A stretch of 12,244 nucleotides of DNA. Origin: JBBPYA01 sp038200385 (GTDB lineage: Bacteria > Actinomycetota > Actinomycetes > Mycobacteriales > Geodermatophilaceae). This document shows positions 1 to 6,151 of the stretch, piece by piece. The notes below the pieces were generated by a model, which was given only the letters and a program-made list of their open reading frames with translations, had not been told where the DNA came from and did not search any database. The stretch's first letter is position 1, and every line of letters starts with the position of its first letter. The position numbers were made by a program, and so were the translations under genes. The stretch spans positions 1 through 12,244 of the forward strand of contig JBBPYA010000257.1 of NCBI GenBank assembly GCA_038200385.1. Reading direction: 5' to 3'.

Positions 1-297
1 GACGTGCAGGGACCGCAGCTGGAGCGGATCGTGGCCACCCTGGGCAAGGCAGGGTGGGAGATCGGCGGCGACCGGCTCAAGACCCGACCGCGCGGTTACG
101 ACGCCGACCATCCCCGGATCGAGCTGCTGCGGCACCGGACCCTGATCGCGCACCGGACCTGGGAACCGGCGCAGTGGCTGCACACCGCGCGGGCCCGCAC
201 CCGGGTGCGCGACGCCTGGCGGCAGCTGGCCGCTCTGGAGACCTGGCTGGACCGCAATGTGGGCGCGAGCGCCCCGGAAACCGACCGGGGCCGCTAA
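1..297 (+). CDS. DUF2461 family protein, C-terminal part (5' end outside window)
   Basis: The frame is open from the first base of the window, so the true start lies upstream. The GTG at position 4 is probably an internal valine. The 98 visible codons resemble the end of DUF2461 (TIGR02453-type) proteins, which are about 210-230 residues long. The features I rely on are a basic 'DRLKTRPRGY..DHP' segment, a 'HRTLIAHRTW' strand, and a closing amphipathic helix that ends 'LDRNVG'. The biochemical role of this family is not established. The gene ends in TAA at 295-297, which overlaps the TAG of the convergent VanZ-like gene on the other strand. About half the protein is missing, so the assignment rests on the C-terminal motif pattern alone. 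Confidence 0.72.
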   Translation, partial: DVQGPQLERIVATLGKAGWEIGGDRLKTRPRGYDADHPRIELLRHRTLIAHRTWEPAQWLHTARARTRVRDAWRQLAALETWLDRNVGASAPETDRGR

Positions 298-653
298 CGC
301 GGGGCGGTCCACCACGTCCGGCGCCGGCGTGCTGCAACCGTCAGCGCGATGCCCACCAGCACACCGGCGGCGTCGGCGAGCCAGTCCAGCGCGCTCGCAC
401 TGCGACCGAGGACCGGAAGCGCCTGCAGGACCTCGCTTCCCGCGGCGTACAGCAGGAGGAGGCCGATCGCGGACGAGCGGCCGAGCCCGGCCAGGACGGC
501 GGTGTACGCCAACGCTCCGAACAGCACCAGATGCACGACCTTGTCCACCCCGACCGGCGCGGCCGGCACGTCGTTCCCGGGGACGAACAGGATGACCAGG
601 CTCAGCACGAGGACGGAGGCGAACATCCCCTGCCTGACGCGCTCGGCCGTCAC
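294..653 (-). CDS. VanZ-like small integral membrane protein
   Basis: This is a 119-residue protein with four predicted membrane helices, at roughly residues 10-27, 38-58, 61-80 and 88-107. The VanZ-family pattern is visible: 'DKVVHLVLFGALAY' before helix 2, and 'SEVLQALP....SALDWLADAAGVLVG' across helices 3 and 4. VanZ was named for low-level teicoplanin resistance, but most family members, including short ones like this, have no known function. The GTG at 653 is chosen because it starts just before the first helix, 19 bp after the QueA-like stop. An ATG at 626 is an alternative that would shorten the N-terminus by nine residues. It is probably the last gene of the SDR–QueA-like–VanZ transcript. 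Its TAG overlaps the TAA of the convergent DUF2461 gene. Confidence 0.75.
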   Translation of the reverse strand: MTAERVRQGMFASVLVLSLVILFVPGNDVPAAPVGVDKVVHLVLFGALAYTAVLAGLGRSSAIGLLLLYAAGSEVLQALPVLGRSASALDWLADAAGVLVGIALTVAARRRRTWWTAPR

Positions 654-672
654 ACCCAGCAGTCTGCCCCAG

Positions 673-1803
673 TCATCCGCGGCGGCCGGCCGGGAGCAGC
701 AGGTGGACGTCGCCGAACTCGTGCCAGCGATATCCGGTGGCCAGTGCCTCGGCGTAGGACCGGCAGAGCAGATCCGGGCCGGCCAGCGCGGTGAGCATCA
801 TGAGGTGGGACGCCCGCGGCTCGTGCCAGCCGGTGAGCAGGCCGTCCACTGTGGACAGTGTGCGGTCGGGGGTCACGACGAGATCGGTCCAGCCCTGGAC
901 CGGCTGCACCGTCCCGGTCCGATCGGCCGCGGACTCCAGCGCGCGGACGACGGTGGTCCCGACCGCGATGACCCGACCCCCGGCGTCGCGGGTCTGCGCG
1001 ATGGCGCGGGCGGTGGCGTCGGGGACCGCGAACCACTCCGCGTACGGCGGGTCGCCGGCTTCGAGCGAGGCCACGCCACAGTGCAGGACCAGGTCGGCGA
1101 CCCGGATGCCGTTCATGCGGGCGCGGTGCAGCAGCCTCGGAGTGAGGGGGCGTCCGGCGCTGGGCATCTCGACGCTGCCCGGCGTGTCCGAGACCGATGT
1201 GCGGTAGCTGGACAGCGGCCACCGCGACGTGACGTAGCCGTACCGGATCGGCTGGCCGCGCTCGGTCAGCCAGGACAGCAGGGCGGTCGGGGTGGTGATC
1301 TCCCCGACCCACAGCCGGGACCGCCCGCGGCCGCCCGGGTAGGAGTCCACGATGCGGAGCAGGCCATCGCCGCGCAGGTGTACGACGTGGCCGTGCCGCG
1401 GCGTGTCGGAGGGTCGACTCGCCGACCCGTCCGGGACGCGGAACTCCACCGTCCAGACGGACCCGGTGTCGGCGAGCGCCCGCGCCGGCGTACTGCCCGG
1501 CAGTGCGGTCGACAGGTGTACGACGACGCGTTCGCCACCGGGGGCCACACCGTCCAGCGCGGCCGGGAGGGTGTCCGAGGTGTTGACGACGAGCAGGTCG
1601 CCCGGCGCCAGCACCCGGGGCAGGTCCCGGGCCAGCCGGTGCGCCAACTCCTGGCCATCGGCGGCCACGAGCATCCGGACGCCGTCGCGGGCGATGCCGC
1701 GCGCCTCCGGCGGTTCACCGGCGATGTTGGCCGCCGGCAAGGAGAAGTCGGGCAGGCAGGGCAGCCCGGTCACGGCGTCGGGACCGGTGAGGGCGGTGGT
1801 CAT
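673..1803 (-). CDS. QueA-like protein (divergent S-adenosylmethionine:tRNA ribosyltransferase-isomerase family)
   Basis: This 376-residue protein belongs to the QueA family (COG0809). Canonical QueA transfers and isomerises the ribosyl group of AdoMet onto preQ1-tRNA to make epoxyqueuosine. Family marks seen here are 'GDLLVVNTSDTLPA' (68-81), 'PGSVEMPSAG' (208-217), 'RVIAVGTTVVRALESAA' (277-293), 'VDGLLTGWHEP' (319-329) and 'YRW.EFGDVHLLL' (358-370). Several canonical motifs are altered: 'NTRVIPARL' is 'NTSDTLPAAL', 'AGLHFT' is 'AGRPLT', 'TNFHLP' is 'TGWHEP', and the segment holding 'HMHSEY' is shortened to 'PPYAEW'. The reaction and substrate are therefore uncertain, and I give no gene symbol. 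The start codon overlaps the upstream SDR stop as ATGA, which implies translational coupling. No strong Shine-Dalgarno sequence is visible. Confidence 0.85.
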   Translation of the reverse strand: MTTALTGPDAVTGLPCLPDFSLPAANIAGEPPEARGIARDGVRMLVAADGQELAHRLARDLPRVLAPGDLLVVNTSDTLPAALDGVAPGGERVVVHLSTALPGSTPARALADTGSVWTVEFRVPDGSASRPSDTPRHGHVVHLRGDGLLRIVDSYPGGRGRSRLWVGEITTPTALLSWLTERGQPIRYGYVTSRWPLSSYRTSVSDTPGSVEMPSAGRPLTPRLLHRARMNGIRVADLVLHCGVASLEAGDPPYAEWFAVPDATARAIAQTRDAGGRVIAVGTTVVRALESAADRTGTVQPVQGWTDLVVTPDRTLSTVDGLLTGWHEPRASHLMMLTALAGPDLLCRSYAEALATGYRWHEFGDVHLLLPAGRRG

Positions 1804-2495
1804 TCGACGCCGCCGATCGGGGTGAGGGCGCTCAGCGCGGCCGCCGTGTAGCGACCCGACGGCAGCCGGCCGGACCAGAGTGACTCGAAGGCGGGCAGGA
1901 CGGTCTCCGGCAGCGGTCGGTCGCTGATGTCCTCGCCGGGGAATGCCTCGGCGTGCATCTGCGTCCGCATGTCGCCGGGATCCGCGACGTACACGGTGAG
2001 TTCGGGTTCCTCGGCGGTCAGGACGTTGGCGATCTGGTCCAGCGCGGCCTTGCTGGCGCCGTACCCACCCCAGCCCTCGTAGGGTTGGGCCGCGGCGTCG
2101 CTGCTGATCGCGACGACGGTGCCGCGGGCGGCGCGCAGCGCCGGGAGGGCCTGCTGGATGAGGCCGAGTTGGGCGACGGTGTTGGTCTCCAGGATCTGCC
2201 GCAGTGCCGCCAGGTCGAGTTCGGCAAGTGCGGGCAGGGGCGACGGTCCGAGGGTCGAGGCGTTGAGGACGAGCAGGTCCAGCGCCGGGCCGACCGACTC
2301 GGCCAGGCGCCGACGGTGTGCGTCGTCGGTGAGGTCGCCGGGCACGGCACGGACCCCGGGCAGATCGGAGACGGCGCGGGTGAGGTCGGCGGGCGACCGG
2401 GCGTCGACCACGACCTCCCAGCCGATGGCGGACAGGTGCCGGGTGAGGGCGAGGCCGAGGCCGCGGGAGGCTCCGGTGACGAGGGCACGATTCAT
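1800..2495 (-). CDS. SDR-family NAD(P)-dependent oxidoreductase
   Basis: This is a 231-residue classical-type short-chain dehydrogenase with a Rossmann fold. It has the cofactor loop TGASRGLG (7-14), an acidic pair around D31 after strand 2, D54 after strand 3, 'LNAS' (77-80, usually NNAG), N105, the catalytic serine region ISSDA (130-134), and the YxxxK motif Y145/K149. After that comes a 'DPGDMRTQM' stretch (172-180). The substrate cannot be predicted. The ATG at 2495 is chosen because the Rossmann strand begins at once; the open frame runs much further upstream but looks non-coding there. The gene lacks a clear Shine-Dalgarno sequence. It overlaps the QueA-like gene by four bases (ATGA), so the two proteins are probably made together. 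The role of the pair is unknown. Confidence 0.88.
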   Translation of the reverse strand: MNRALVTGASRGLGLALTRHLSAIGWEVVVDARSPADLTRAVSDLPGVRAVPGDLTDDAHRRRLAESVGPALDLLVLNASTLGPSPLPALAELDLAALRQILETNTVAQLGLIQQALPALRAARGTVVAISSDAAAQPYEGWGGYGASKAALDQIANVLTAEEPELTVYVADPGDMRTQMHAEAFPGEDISDRPLPETVLPAFESLWSGRLPSGRYTAAALSALTPIGGVE

Positions 2496-2511
2496 GGCAG
2501 CCACGTTCGTC

Positions 2512-2528
2512 CCGGCGTTCGACGCCGG
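2512..2528. repeat. Short perfect inverted repeat upstream of the SDR gene
   Basis: The arms CCGGCGT and ACGCCGG are 7 bp each with a 3-base loop (TCG). The repeat sits 17 bases before the SDR start codon. It could be a hairpin in the SDR leader or an operator for a dimeric regulator. Short GC palindromes are common by chance at this base composition, so function is only a possibility. Confidence 0.35.
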
Positions 2529-2605
2529 CATCGGACGATGGGCGGGGCGGTATCGGGACCTTGGTCGTAGGCCGGAGCGTGGTTCACCCGGCCCCGGGCC
2601 GGACG

Positions 2606-2614
2606 TTGTCCACA
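2606..2614 (+). promoter_or_regulatory. DnaA-box-like 9-mer
   Basis: TTGTCCACA matches the 9-mer described as the preferred DnaA box in high-GC actinobacteria such as Streptomyces and Mycobacterium. It lies in the divergent spacer about 62 bases upstream of the HNH endonuclease start. It is a single copy with no cluster or AT-rich unwinding region, so this is not an origin. It could be a regulatory DnaA site or chance. Confidence 0.3.
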
Positions 2615-2640
2615 GGGGCGAGCAGGGTGCGAATCGGGGC

Positions 2641-2669
2641 TTCCGTCCCATTCGGTCCAGCGGTAGAAT
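2641..2669 (+). promoter_or_regulatory. Predicted promoter of the HNH endonuclease gene, leaderless
   Basis: A -10 hexamer TAGAAT (2664-2669) is preceded, with a 17-bp spacer, by a weak -35 candidate TTCCGT (2641-2646). Seven bases after the -10 comes the ATG of the endonuclease gene, so transcription would start at or next to the A of the start codon. This TAnnnT-N7-ATG layout is the usual signature of leaderless mRNAs in actinobacteria. It also explains why no Shine-Dalgarno sequence is present. Confidence 0.6.
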
Positions 2670-2684
2670 CGAACACATGTTCGA
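2669..2684. promoter_or_regulatory. LexA (SOS) box overlapping promoter and start codon
   Basis: TCGAACACATGTTCGA matches the actinobacterial/Bacillus-type SOS box GAAC-N4-GTTC, with matched flanking TC and GA giving 6-bp half sites. It starts on the last base of the -10 hexamer and covers the predicted transcription start and the ATG (2677-2679). Bound LexA would directly block RNA polymerase. DUF222/HNH proteins of the mycobacterial 13E12 group are known to have LexA sites, which makes DNA-damage induction plausible here. Confidence 0.75.
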
Positions 2685-4260
2685 ACTGCGCACCATCGGG
2701 GACGGCGACCTCGTCGACCGGATGCGCGCGGCCGAATCCCGGATCGCGGCGGCCCAGGCCGAGCAGATCGCCCTCATCGCCGAGTTGCACCGGCGGGCGC
2801 CTGGGTGGCTGCGGGTGTCGGACGGAGCCGCCGGCGGGTTGGACGCCGTCGAGCTCACCGTCGCCGAGATCGGCCCGGCACTGCGGATCTCCCGGCCCGC
2901 GGCGACCGACCGCGTGCACCTGGCCCTGACCGCGGCGGCCCGGCTGCCGATCGCCCTGGCCGCACTCGGCGCCGGGAGGTTCAGCCTGGCCAAGCTGCGC
3001 ATCCTGGCCGAGCACACCGCGCCCCTCAGCGACGACGCGTGCGCCGCGGTCGCGGCACGCCTGCTCCCGGCCGGTGAGACCCAGACACCGTCGCGGTGGG
3101 GCCAGTGCCTGCGGCGGGCCGTGCTCGCCGTCGAGCCGGACGCCGCGGAGCTGCGCCGGCGGCAGGCCGTCCGCGAGCGGCGGGTCGACCTGTTCCCGGA
3201 CCAGGACGGGATGGCGTGCCTGCGTGCGCTCCTGCCGGCGCCGCAAGCCATCACCGCGTTCCACCGCCTCACCGAGGCGGCCCAGGCTGTACCGCCGAAC
3301 CCCGCAGACGAGCCGGGCCACCGCGACGAGCGGGGCCTGGACGCCCGCCGCGCGGACCTGCTGCTGGACGCGCTGGCCGGTCTCGGTCAGGACATCGCCG
3401 CGCCGCGGGACCAGGCCGCTCTCCACCACCCAGCCGCTCTGCAGGACCCCGCCGCTCTGCAAGACCCCGCCGCTCTGCAAGACCCCGCCGCTCTGCAAGA
3501 CCCCGCCGCTCTGCAAGACCCCGCCGCTCTGCAACACCCAGCCGCTCTGCAACACCCCGCCGCCGACCGGTCTCCCGGCTCGCCGCGGACGGCGGCCCGT
3601 CCGTCGCACGGCCCATCGCCGGGCCCCGGCCGCCGCCCGAGATGGGGATCGGGCTCGGCCACCGTGCACGTGACGGTCGCGGCCACCACGCTGGCCGGCC
3701 TGGACGATCGACCGGGGCAGCTGGCCGGCTACGGGCCCATCACGGCGGAGACCGCCCGGGAACTGGCCGCAGCGGGGACCTGGCGACGGCTGGTCACCGA
3801 CCCAATGTCGGGCACCCTGCTGGATCTCGGCACCTCGACGTACGCACCGTCGGCAGCACTTGCCAGGCACGTGCGCACCCGGGACGGTTGCTGCCGATTC
3901 CCTGGCTGCGGCCGGCCGGCGGCCCGCGCCGACCTGGACCACACCGTCCCCCATCCCGAAGGCCCGACCGCCTCGACGAATCTCGCGGGGCTGTGCCGAG
4001 GACACCACCGGGTGAAGACCTTCGCGTCCTGGCACGTGGTCCAGAACGCTGCCGGGCGGCTGACCTGGACCAGTCCCACCGGCCACAGCTACCGGACGGA
4101 GGCGTGGGTGTACGACCCACCCGATCCCGTCGAGCCGCCCGGACCGCGCGAAACGGCGCCAGCGACCTCGTTTGCCGTCCTGCTCGACGCGACGCGCTGG
4201 TGGCTGGACCTGCCGCTGCCGGAGCCTGCGCCGTGGATCGCGGGAGGGGAGGCGGCGTGA
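2677..4260 (+). CDS. DUF222 / HNH endonuclease domain protein (13E12-type), probably SOS-regulated
   Basis: This 527-residue protein has an N-terminal DUF222 helical region (about residues 1-245). Next come eight AALQDP-type hexapeptide repeats (247-294), a Pro/Arg/Ser-rich linker (about 295-328), and a second part of DUF222 starting 'ATVHVTVAATTLAGL'. The HNH nuclease domain follows: 'DGCCRFPGCGRP' (403-414), 'DLDH' (419-422), N435, 'LCRGHHRVKT' (439-448). Paired cysteines C406/C411 and C440/H444 could hold a zinc ion, and D421/H422 with H443 fit the catalytic site. Such proteins are multi-copy in many actinobacteria and, as the 13E12 family, in M. tuberculosis. Their function is unproven and a mobile or DNA-repair role is often assumed. 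The ATG at 2677 is chosen for its leaderless promoter and SOS box. The open frame upstream of it antisense to the SDR gene is not used. Confidence 0.9.
   Translation: MFELRTIGDGDLVDRMRAAESRIAAAQAEQIALIAELHRRAPGWLRVSDGAAGGLDAVELTVAEIGPALRISRPAATDRVHLALTAAARLPIALAALGAGRFSLAKLRILAEHTAPLSDDACAAVAARLLPAGETQTPSRWGQCLRRAVLAVEPDAAELRRRQAVRERRVDLFPDQDGMACLRALLPAPQAITAFHRLTEAAQAVPPNPADEPGHRDERGLDARRADLLLDALAGLGQDIAAPRDQAALHHPAALQDPAALQDPAALQDPAALQDPAALQDPAALQHPAALQHPAADRSPGSPRTAARPSHGPSPGPGRRPRWGSGSATVHVTVAATTLAGLDDRPGQLAGYGPITAETARELAAAGTWRRLVTDPMSGTLLDLGTSTYAPSAALARHVRTRDGCCRFPGCGRPAARADLDHTVPHPEGPTASTNLAGLCRGHHRVKTFASWHVVQNAAGRLTWTSPTGHSYRTEAWVYDPPDPVEPPGPRETAPATSFAVLLDATRWWLDLPLPEPAPWIAGGEAA
3415..3558 (+). 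repeat. Eight tandem 18-bp repeats inside the HNH endonuclease gene
   Basis: The unit GCCGCTCTGCAAGACCCC encodes Ala-Ala-Leu-Gln-Asp-Pro. Copies begin at 3415, 3433, 3451, 3469, 3487, 3505, 3523 and 3541. Copies three to six are identical, while the outer ones differ by a few bases, giving LHHP, a synonymous CAG, or QHP. Near-identity in the centre and decay at the edges is what recent slippage or unequal exchange produces. Because 18 is divisible by three, copy-number change would not shift the frame. The repeats lie between the two DUF222 segments and probably form an extended linker. Confidence 0.95.
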
Positions 4261-4340
4261 CACGGTCGCGCCGGCTCCGACCGTCGGGCCGCCAGGTCCG
4301 AGTCAGGCCTGGGCTGCCCCGCAACGCGGCCCACCGCGAC

Positions 4341-4985
4341 TCAGGGATCGGTGGCCAGCCCCTCGCGGACGGCGTACAGGGCCGCCTGGGTCCGGTCGCC
4401 GACACCGAGCTTGGCCAGCACGGCGCTGACGTGCGCCTTGACCGTCTTCTCGGACAGGGCGAGTTCGCGGGCGATCAGCCGGTTGGTCAGACCGCGGGCG
4501 ATCAGCCGCAGAACCTCGGACTCCCGCGGCGTCAGGGGGTCGCGCGGTTCGGAGTGCAGGCTGCGCATCACGGTCGCGGCGACCTGCGGGTGCAGCGGCG
4601 CGCCGCCGGCGGCCACCGAGCGCAGGGCGTCGGCGAGCTCGCGCGGACCGACGTCCTTGAGCAGGTATCCAGCGGCGCCGGCGTGGATCGCGGACAGCAC
4701 GGCTTCGGAGCCGCTGAAGCTCGACAGCACGACGACCTTGACGTCCGGGTGCTCGGTTCGCAACCGGCGCAGCGCCTCCACGCCGGACAACCCCGGCAGC
4801 ACCAGGTCCAGCACCACGATGTCCGGCCGCTCCCGCGGCACCAGGGCGAGCGCTTGCTCGGCGTTGGCCGCCTCCCCGACGACGACCATGTCCGGCTGCA
4901 GCTCCAGAAACGTCCGCAGCCCGGCCCGGACCAGTTCGTGATCGTCGCAGAGCAGCAGCCGGATCGGCGGGTCGGCGTCAGGCAT
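4341..4985 (-). CDS. NarL/LuxR-type two-component response regulator
   Basis: This is a 214-residue regulator with an N-terminal receiver domain (about 8-125). It has acidic pocket D14/D15, phosphate acceptor D60 in 'VVLDLVLPG', switch serine S88 in 'VVLSS' and K110 in 'GYLLKD'. The C-terminal LuxR-type helix-turn-helix (about 150-210) reads 'LTPRESEVLRLIARGLTNRLIARELALSEKTVKAHV' in outline, with the usual E155, recognition helix and K183. It is the typical partner of the adjacent HisKA_3 kinase and is expected to bind DNA as a phosphorylated dimer. The ATG at 4985 is preceded by AGAGG with six bases spacing, and overlaps the end of the kinase gene by 8 bp. Target genes cannot be read from the sequence; the nearby membrane protein gene is one candidate. 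Confidence 0.95.
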   Translation of the reverse strand: MPDADPPIRLLLCDDHELVRAGLRTFLELQPDMVVVGEAANAEQALALVPRERPDIVVLDLVLPGLSGVEALRRLRTEHPDVKVVVLSSFSGSEAVLSAIHAGAAGYLLKDVGPRELADALRSVAAGGAPLHPQVAATVMRSLHSEPRDPLTPRESEVLRLIARGLTNRLIARELALSEKTVKAHVSAVLAKLGVGDRTQAALYAVREGLATDP

Positions 4986-6132
4986 CCGGCACCTCTGCGA
5001 CGACGACGGTGCCGGCGCCGGGCTCGCTGCGGACCTCGAACTTGCCCCCCAGCGCGACCACCCGCTCCCGCATGGACACCAGCCCGAGGTGGCCGCCGGT
5101 CCCGGCCGCGGTCTCCGCCGGGAGCCCTGCCCCGTCGTCACGGACGGTCAGCCGGATCCCGCGGTAGCCGGGATCCAGGCCGACGTCGACCCGCCGGGCT
5201 CCGGAGTGCTGCAGCGCGTTGGATAGCGCCTCGCTGGCCACCTTGAACAGCTCCGCCTCGACCGCCGGCCGGCGGATCCGGGTCAAGGTCGGCCCGCTAA
5301 GGACGATGTCGATGTCATGGACCCGCCGCAGCAGCTCGATCCGGCGGCGCAGCGCCGCGGCCAGTCCCTGCTCGGCCACGTCGGCCGGGCGCAGGGTGTC
5401 GACCAGGCCACGCAGTTCCTCCCGGGCGGTCGTGGCCAAGGCGCCGACGCGTTCGAGTTCCGCGCGCAGCCGGTCCGGCACGGTCCCGGGTTCGGGTCCC
5501 GGCGACGCAGCCAGGGTCAGCGCGGTTTCCGCCGACAGTGACAGGCTGAACATGGTCTGGGTGACCGAGTCGTGCAGGTCCTTGGCCAACCGGGCCCGTT
5601 CCTCGGCCACCGACAGTTCGCGGGACCGCTCGTGCCGCTGGGCGTTGACGACGGCCAGCGCGGCGTGCGGCGCCAGCGCTTCGAGTACCTGCTCGTCGGC
5701 CTCGTCGAACTCGCCGCCGTCGGCCGGGTCGGTCAGGAACAGTCCGGCCAGGATCTCCCCGCCGGCCACGATGGGTACGGCGAGAAACGCCGTCATGGCC
5801 GGATGTGCTGCCGGCCAACCCTGGAAGCGCGCGTCCTGGCGCACATCGGCAAGCCGGATCGGGTCCGGCCCGGTCAGCATCGCCCCGAGCAGGCCATGGG
5901 TCCGGGGCAGCGCCCCGATCCGCTCCCAGGTCCCGGCGTCGACGCCCGCGGTCAGGAACACGCCGAAGCCGCCGGCGCCGTCCGGCACCCCCACCGCTGC
6001 GTAACGGGCACCGGTCAGCTCCCGGGCCGCAGCCAGCACCGCCTCCAGCACCGCCTCGGTACGCCGGATCCCGCCCAGCTCCAGCGCCAGCTGGAGCAGG
6101 CGCTGCTGTACATCGGGGTCCTGAGTAGTCAT
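4978..6132 (-). CDS. GAF-domain sensor histidine kinase (HisKA_3 type, DevS/DosT-like sensor)
   Basis: This 384-residue kinase has no membrane helix, so it is a cytoplasmic sensor. Residues about 22-165 form one GAF domain. A HisKA_3 dimerisation helix with phospho-acceptor H187 ('KDLHDSVTQ') and a HATPase_c domain follow: N-box N305 ('EALSNALQHS'), G1 'DDGAGL' (332-337) and G2 'GHLGLVSMRERV' (347-358). The GAF segment 'LPRTHGLLGAML...PIRLADV...GWPAAHPAMTAFLAVPI...LFLTDP' matches DevS/DosT of mycobacteria closely. H110 falls where DevS has its haem ligand H149. The position of DevS Y171 is F132 here. DevS has two GAF domains, this protein only one. The ATG at 6132 has GAGGA eight bases upstream; two in-frame GTG codons directly before it are weaker choices. 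The ligand is unproven. Confidence 0.93.
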   Translation of the reverse strand: MTTQDPDVQQRLLQLALELGGIRRTEAVLEAVLAAARELTGARYAAVGVPDGAGGFGVFLTAGVDAGTWERIGALPRTHGLLGAMLTGPDPIRLADVRQDARFQGWPAAHPAMTAFLAVPIVAGGEILAGLFLTDPADGGEFDEADEQVLEALAPHAALAVVNAQRHERSRELSVAEERARLAKDLHDSVTQTMFSLSLSAETALTLAASPGPEPGTVPDRLRAELERVGALATTAREELRGLVDTLRPADVAEQGLAAALRRRIELLRRVHDIDIVLSGPTLTRIRRPAVEAELFKVASEALSNALQHSGARRVDVGLDPGYRGIRLTVRDDGAGLPAETAAGTGGHLGLVSMRERVVALGGKFEVRSEPGAGTVVVAEVPDA

Positions 6133-6138
6133 CACCAC

Positions 6139-6151
6139 TATCCTCGCAGCG
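6139..6151 (+). promoter_or_regulatory. Possible leaderless promoter element for the broken membrane protein gene
   Basis: A TATCCT hexamer (6139-6144) is followed by exactly seven bases and the ATG at 6152, the TAnnnT-N7-ATG layout of leaderless actinobacterial genes. No good -35 is visible at the right distance. The element lies in the 19-bp gap to the divergent kinase gene, so promoters for the two genes must sit almost on top of each other. Confidence 0.4.

Noticed and set aside
844..856. Palindrome GTCCAC-T-GTGGAC as an operator
   Set aside because: It lies inside the QueA-like coding region and encodes the conserved 'STVDG' segment, so it is explained by coding and chance.
349..1851. 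A 500-codon plus-strand open frame opposite the QueA-like gene
   Set aside because: It is antisense to a recognisable QueA-family protein, shows no domain, and has the composition of a shadow frame.
2496..3272. N-terminal extension of the SDR protein by about 260 residues
   Set aside because: It runs antisense to the HNH gene and is Arg/Ser/Ala-rich. The Rossmann fold begins directly at the ATG at 2495.
3415..3558. Possible CRISPR array
   Set aside because: The repeats are directly abutting 18-mers without spacers and are in frame within a coding gene.
2584..4263. A 559-codon minus-strand open frame opposite the HNH gene, with a GGVLQS-type repeat
   Set aside because: The peptide repeat is only the complement of the 18-bp repeats of the HNH gene; the HNH frame has clear catalytic motifs.
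4261..4340. Terminator between the convergent HNH and response regulator genes
   Set aside because: The 80-bp spacer has only imperfect short pairings and no T-run; I see no convincing structure.
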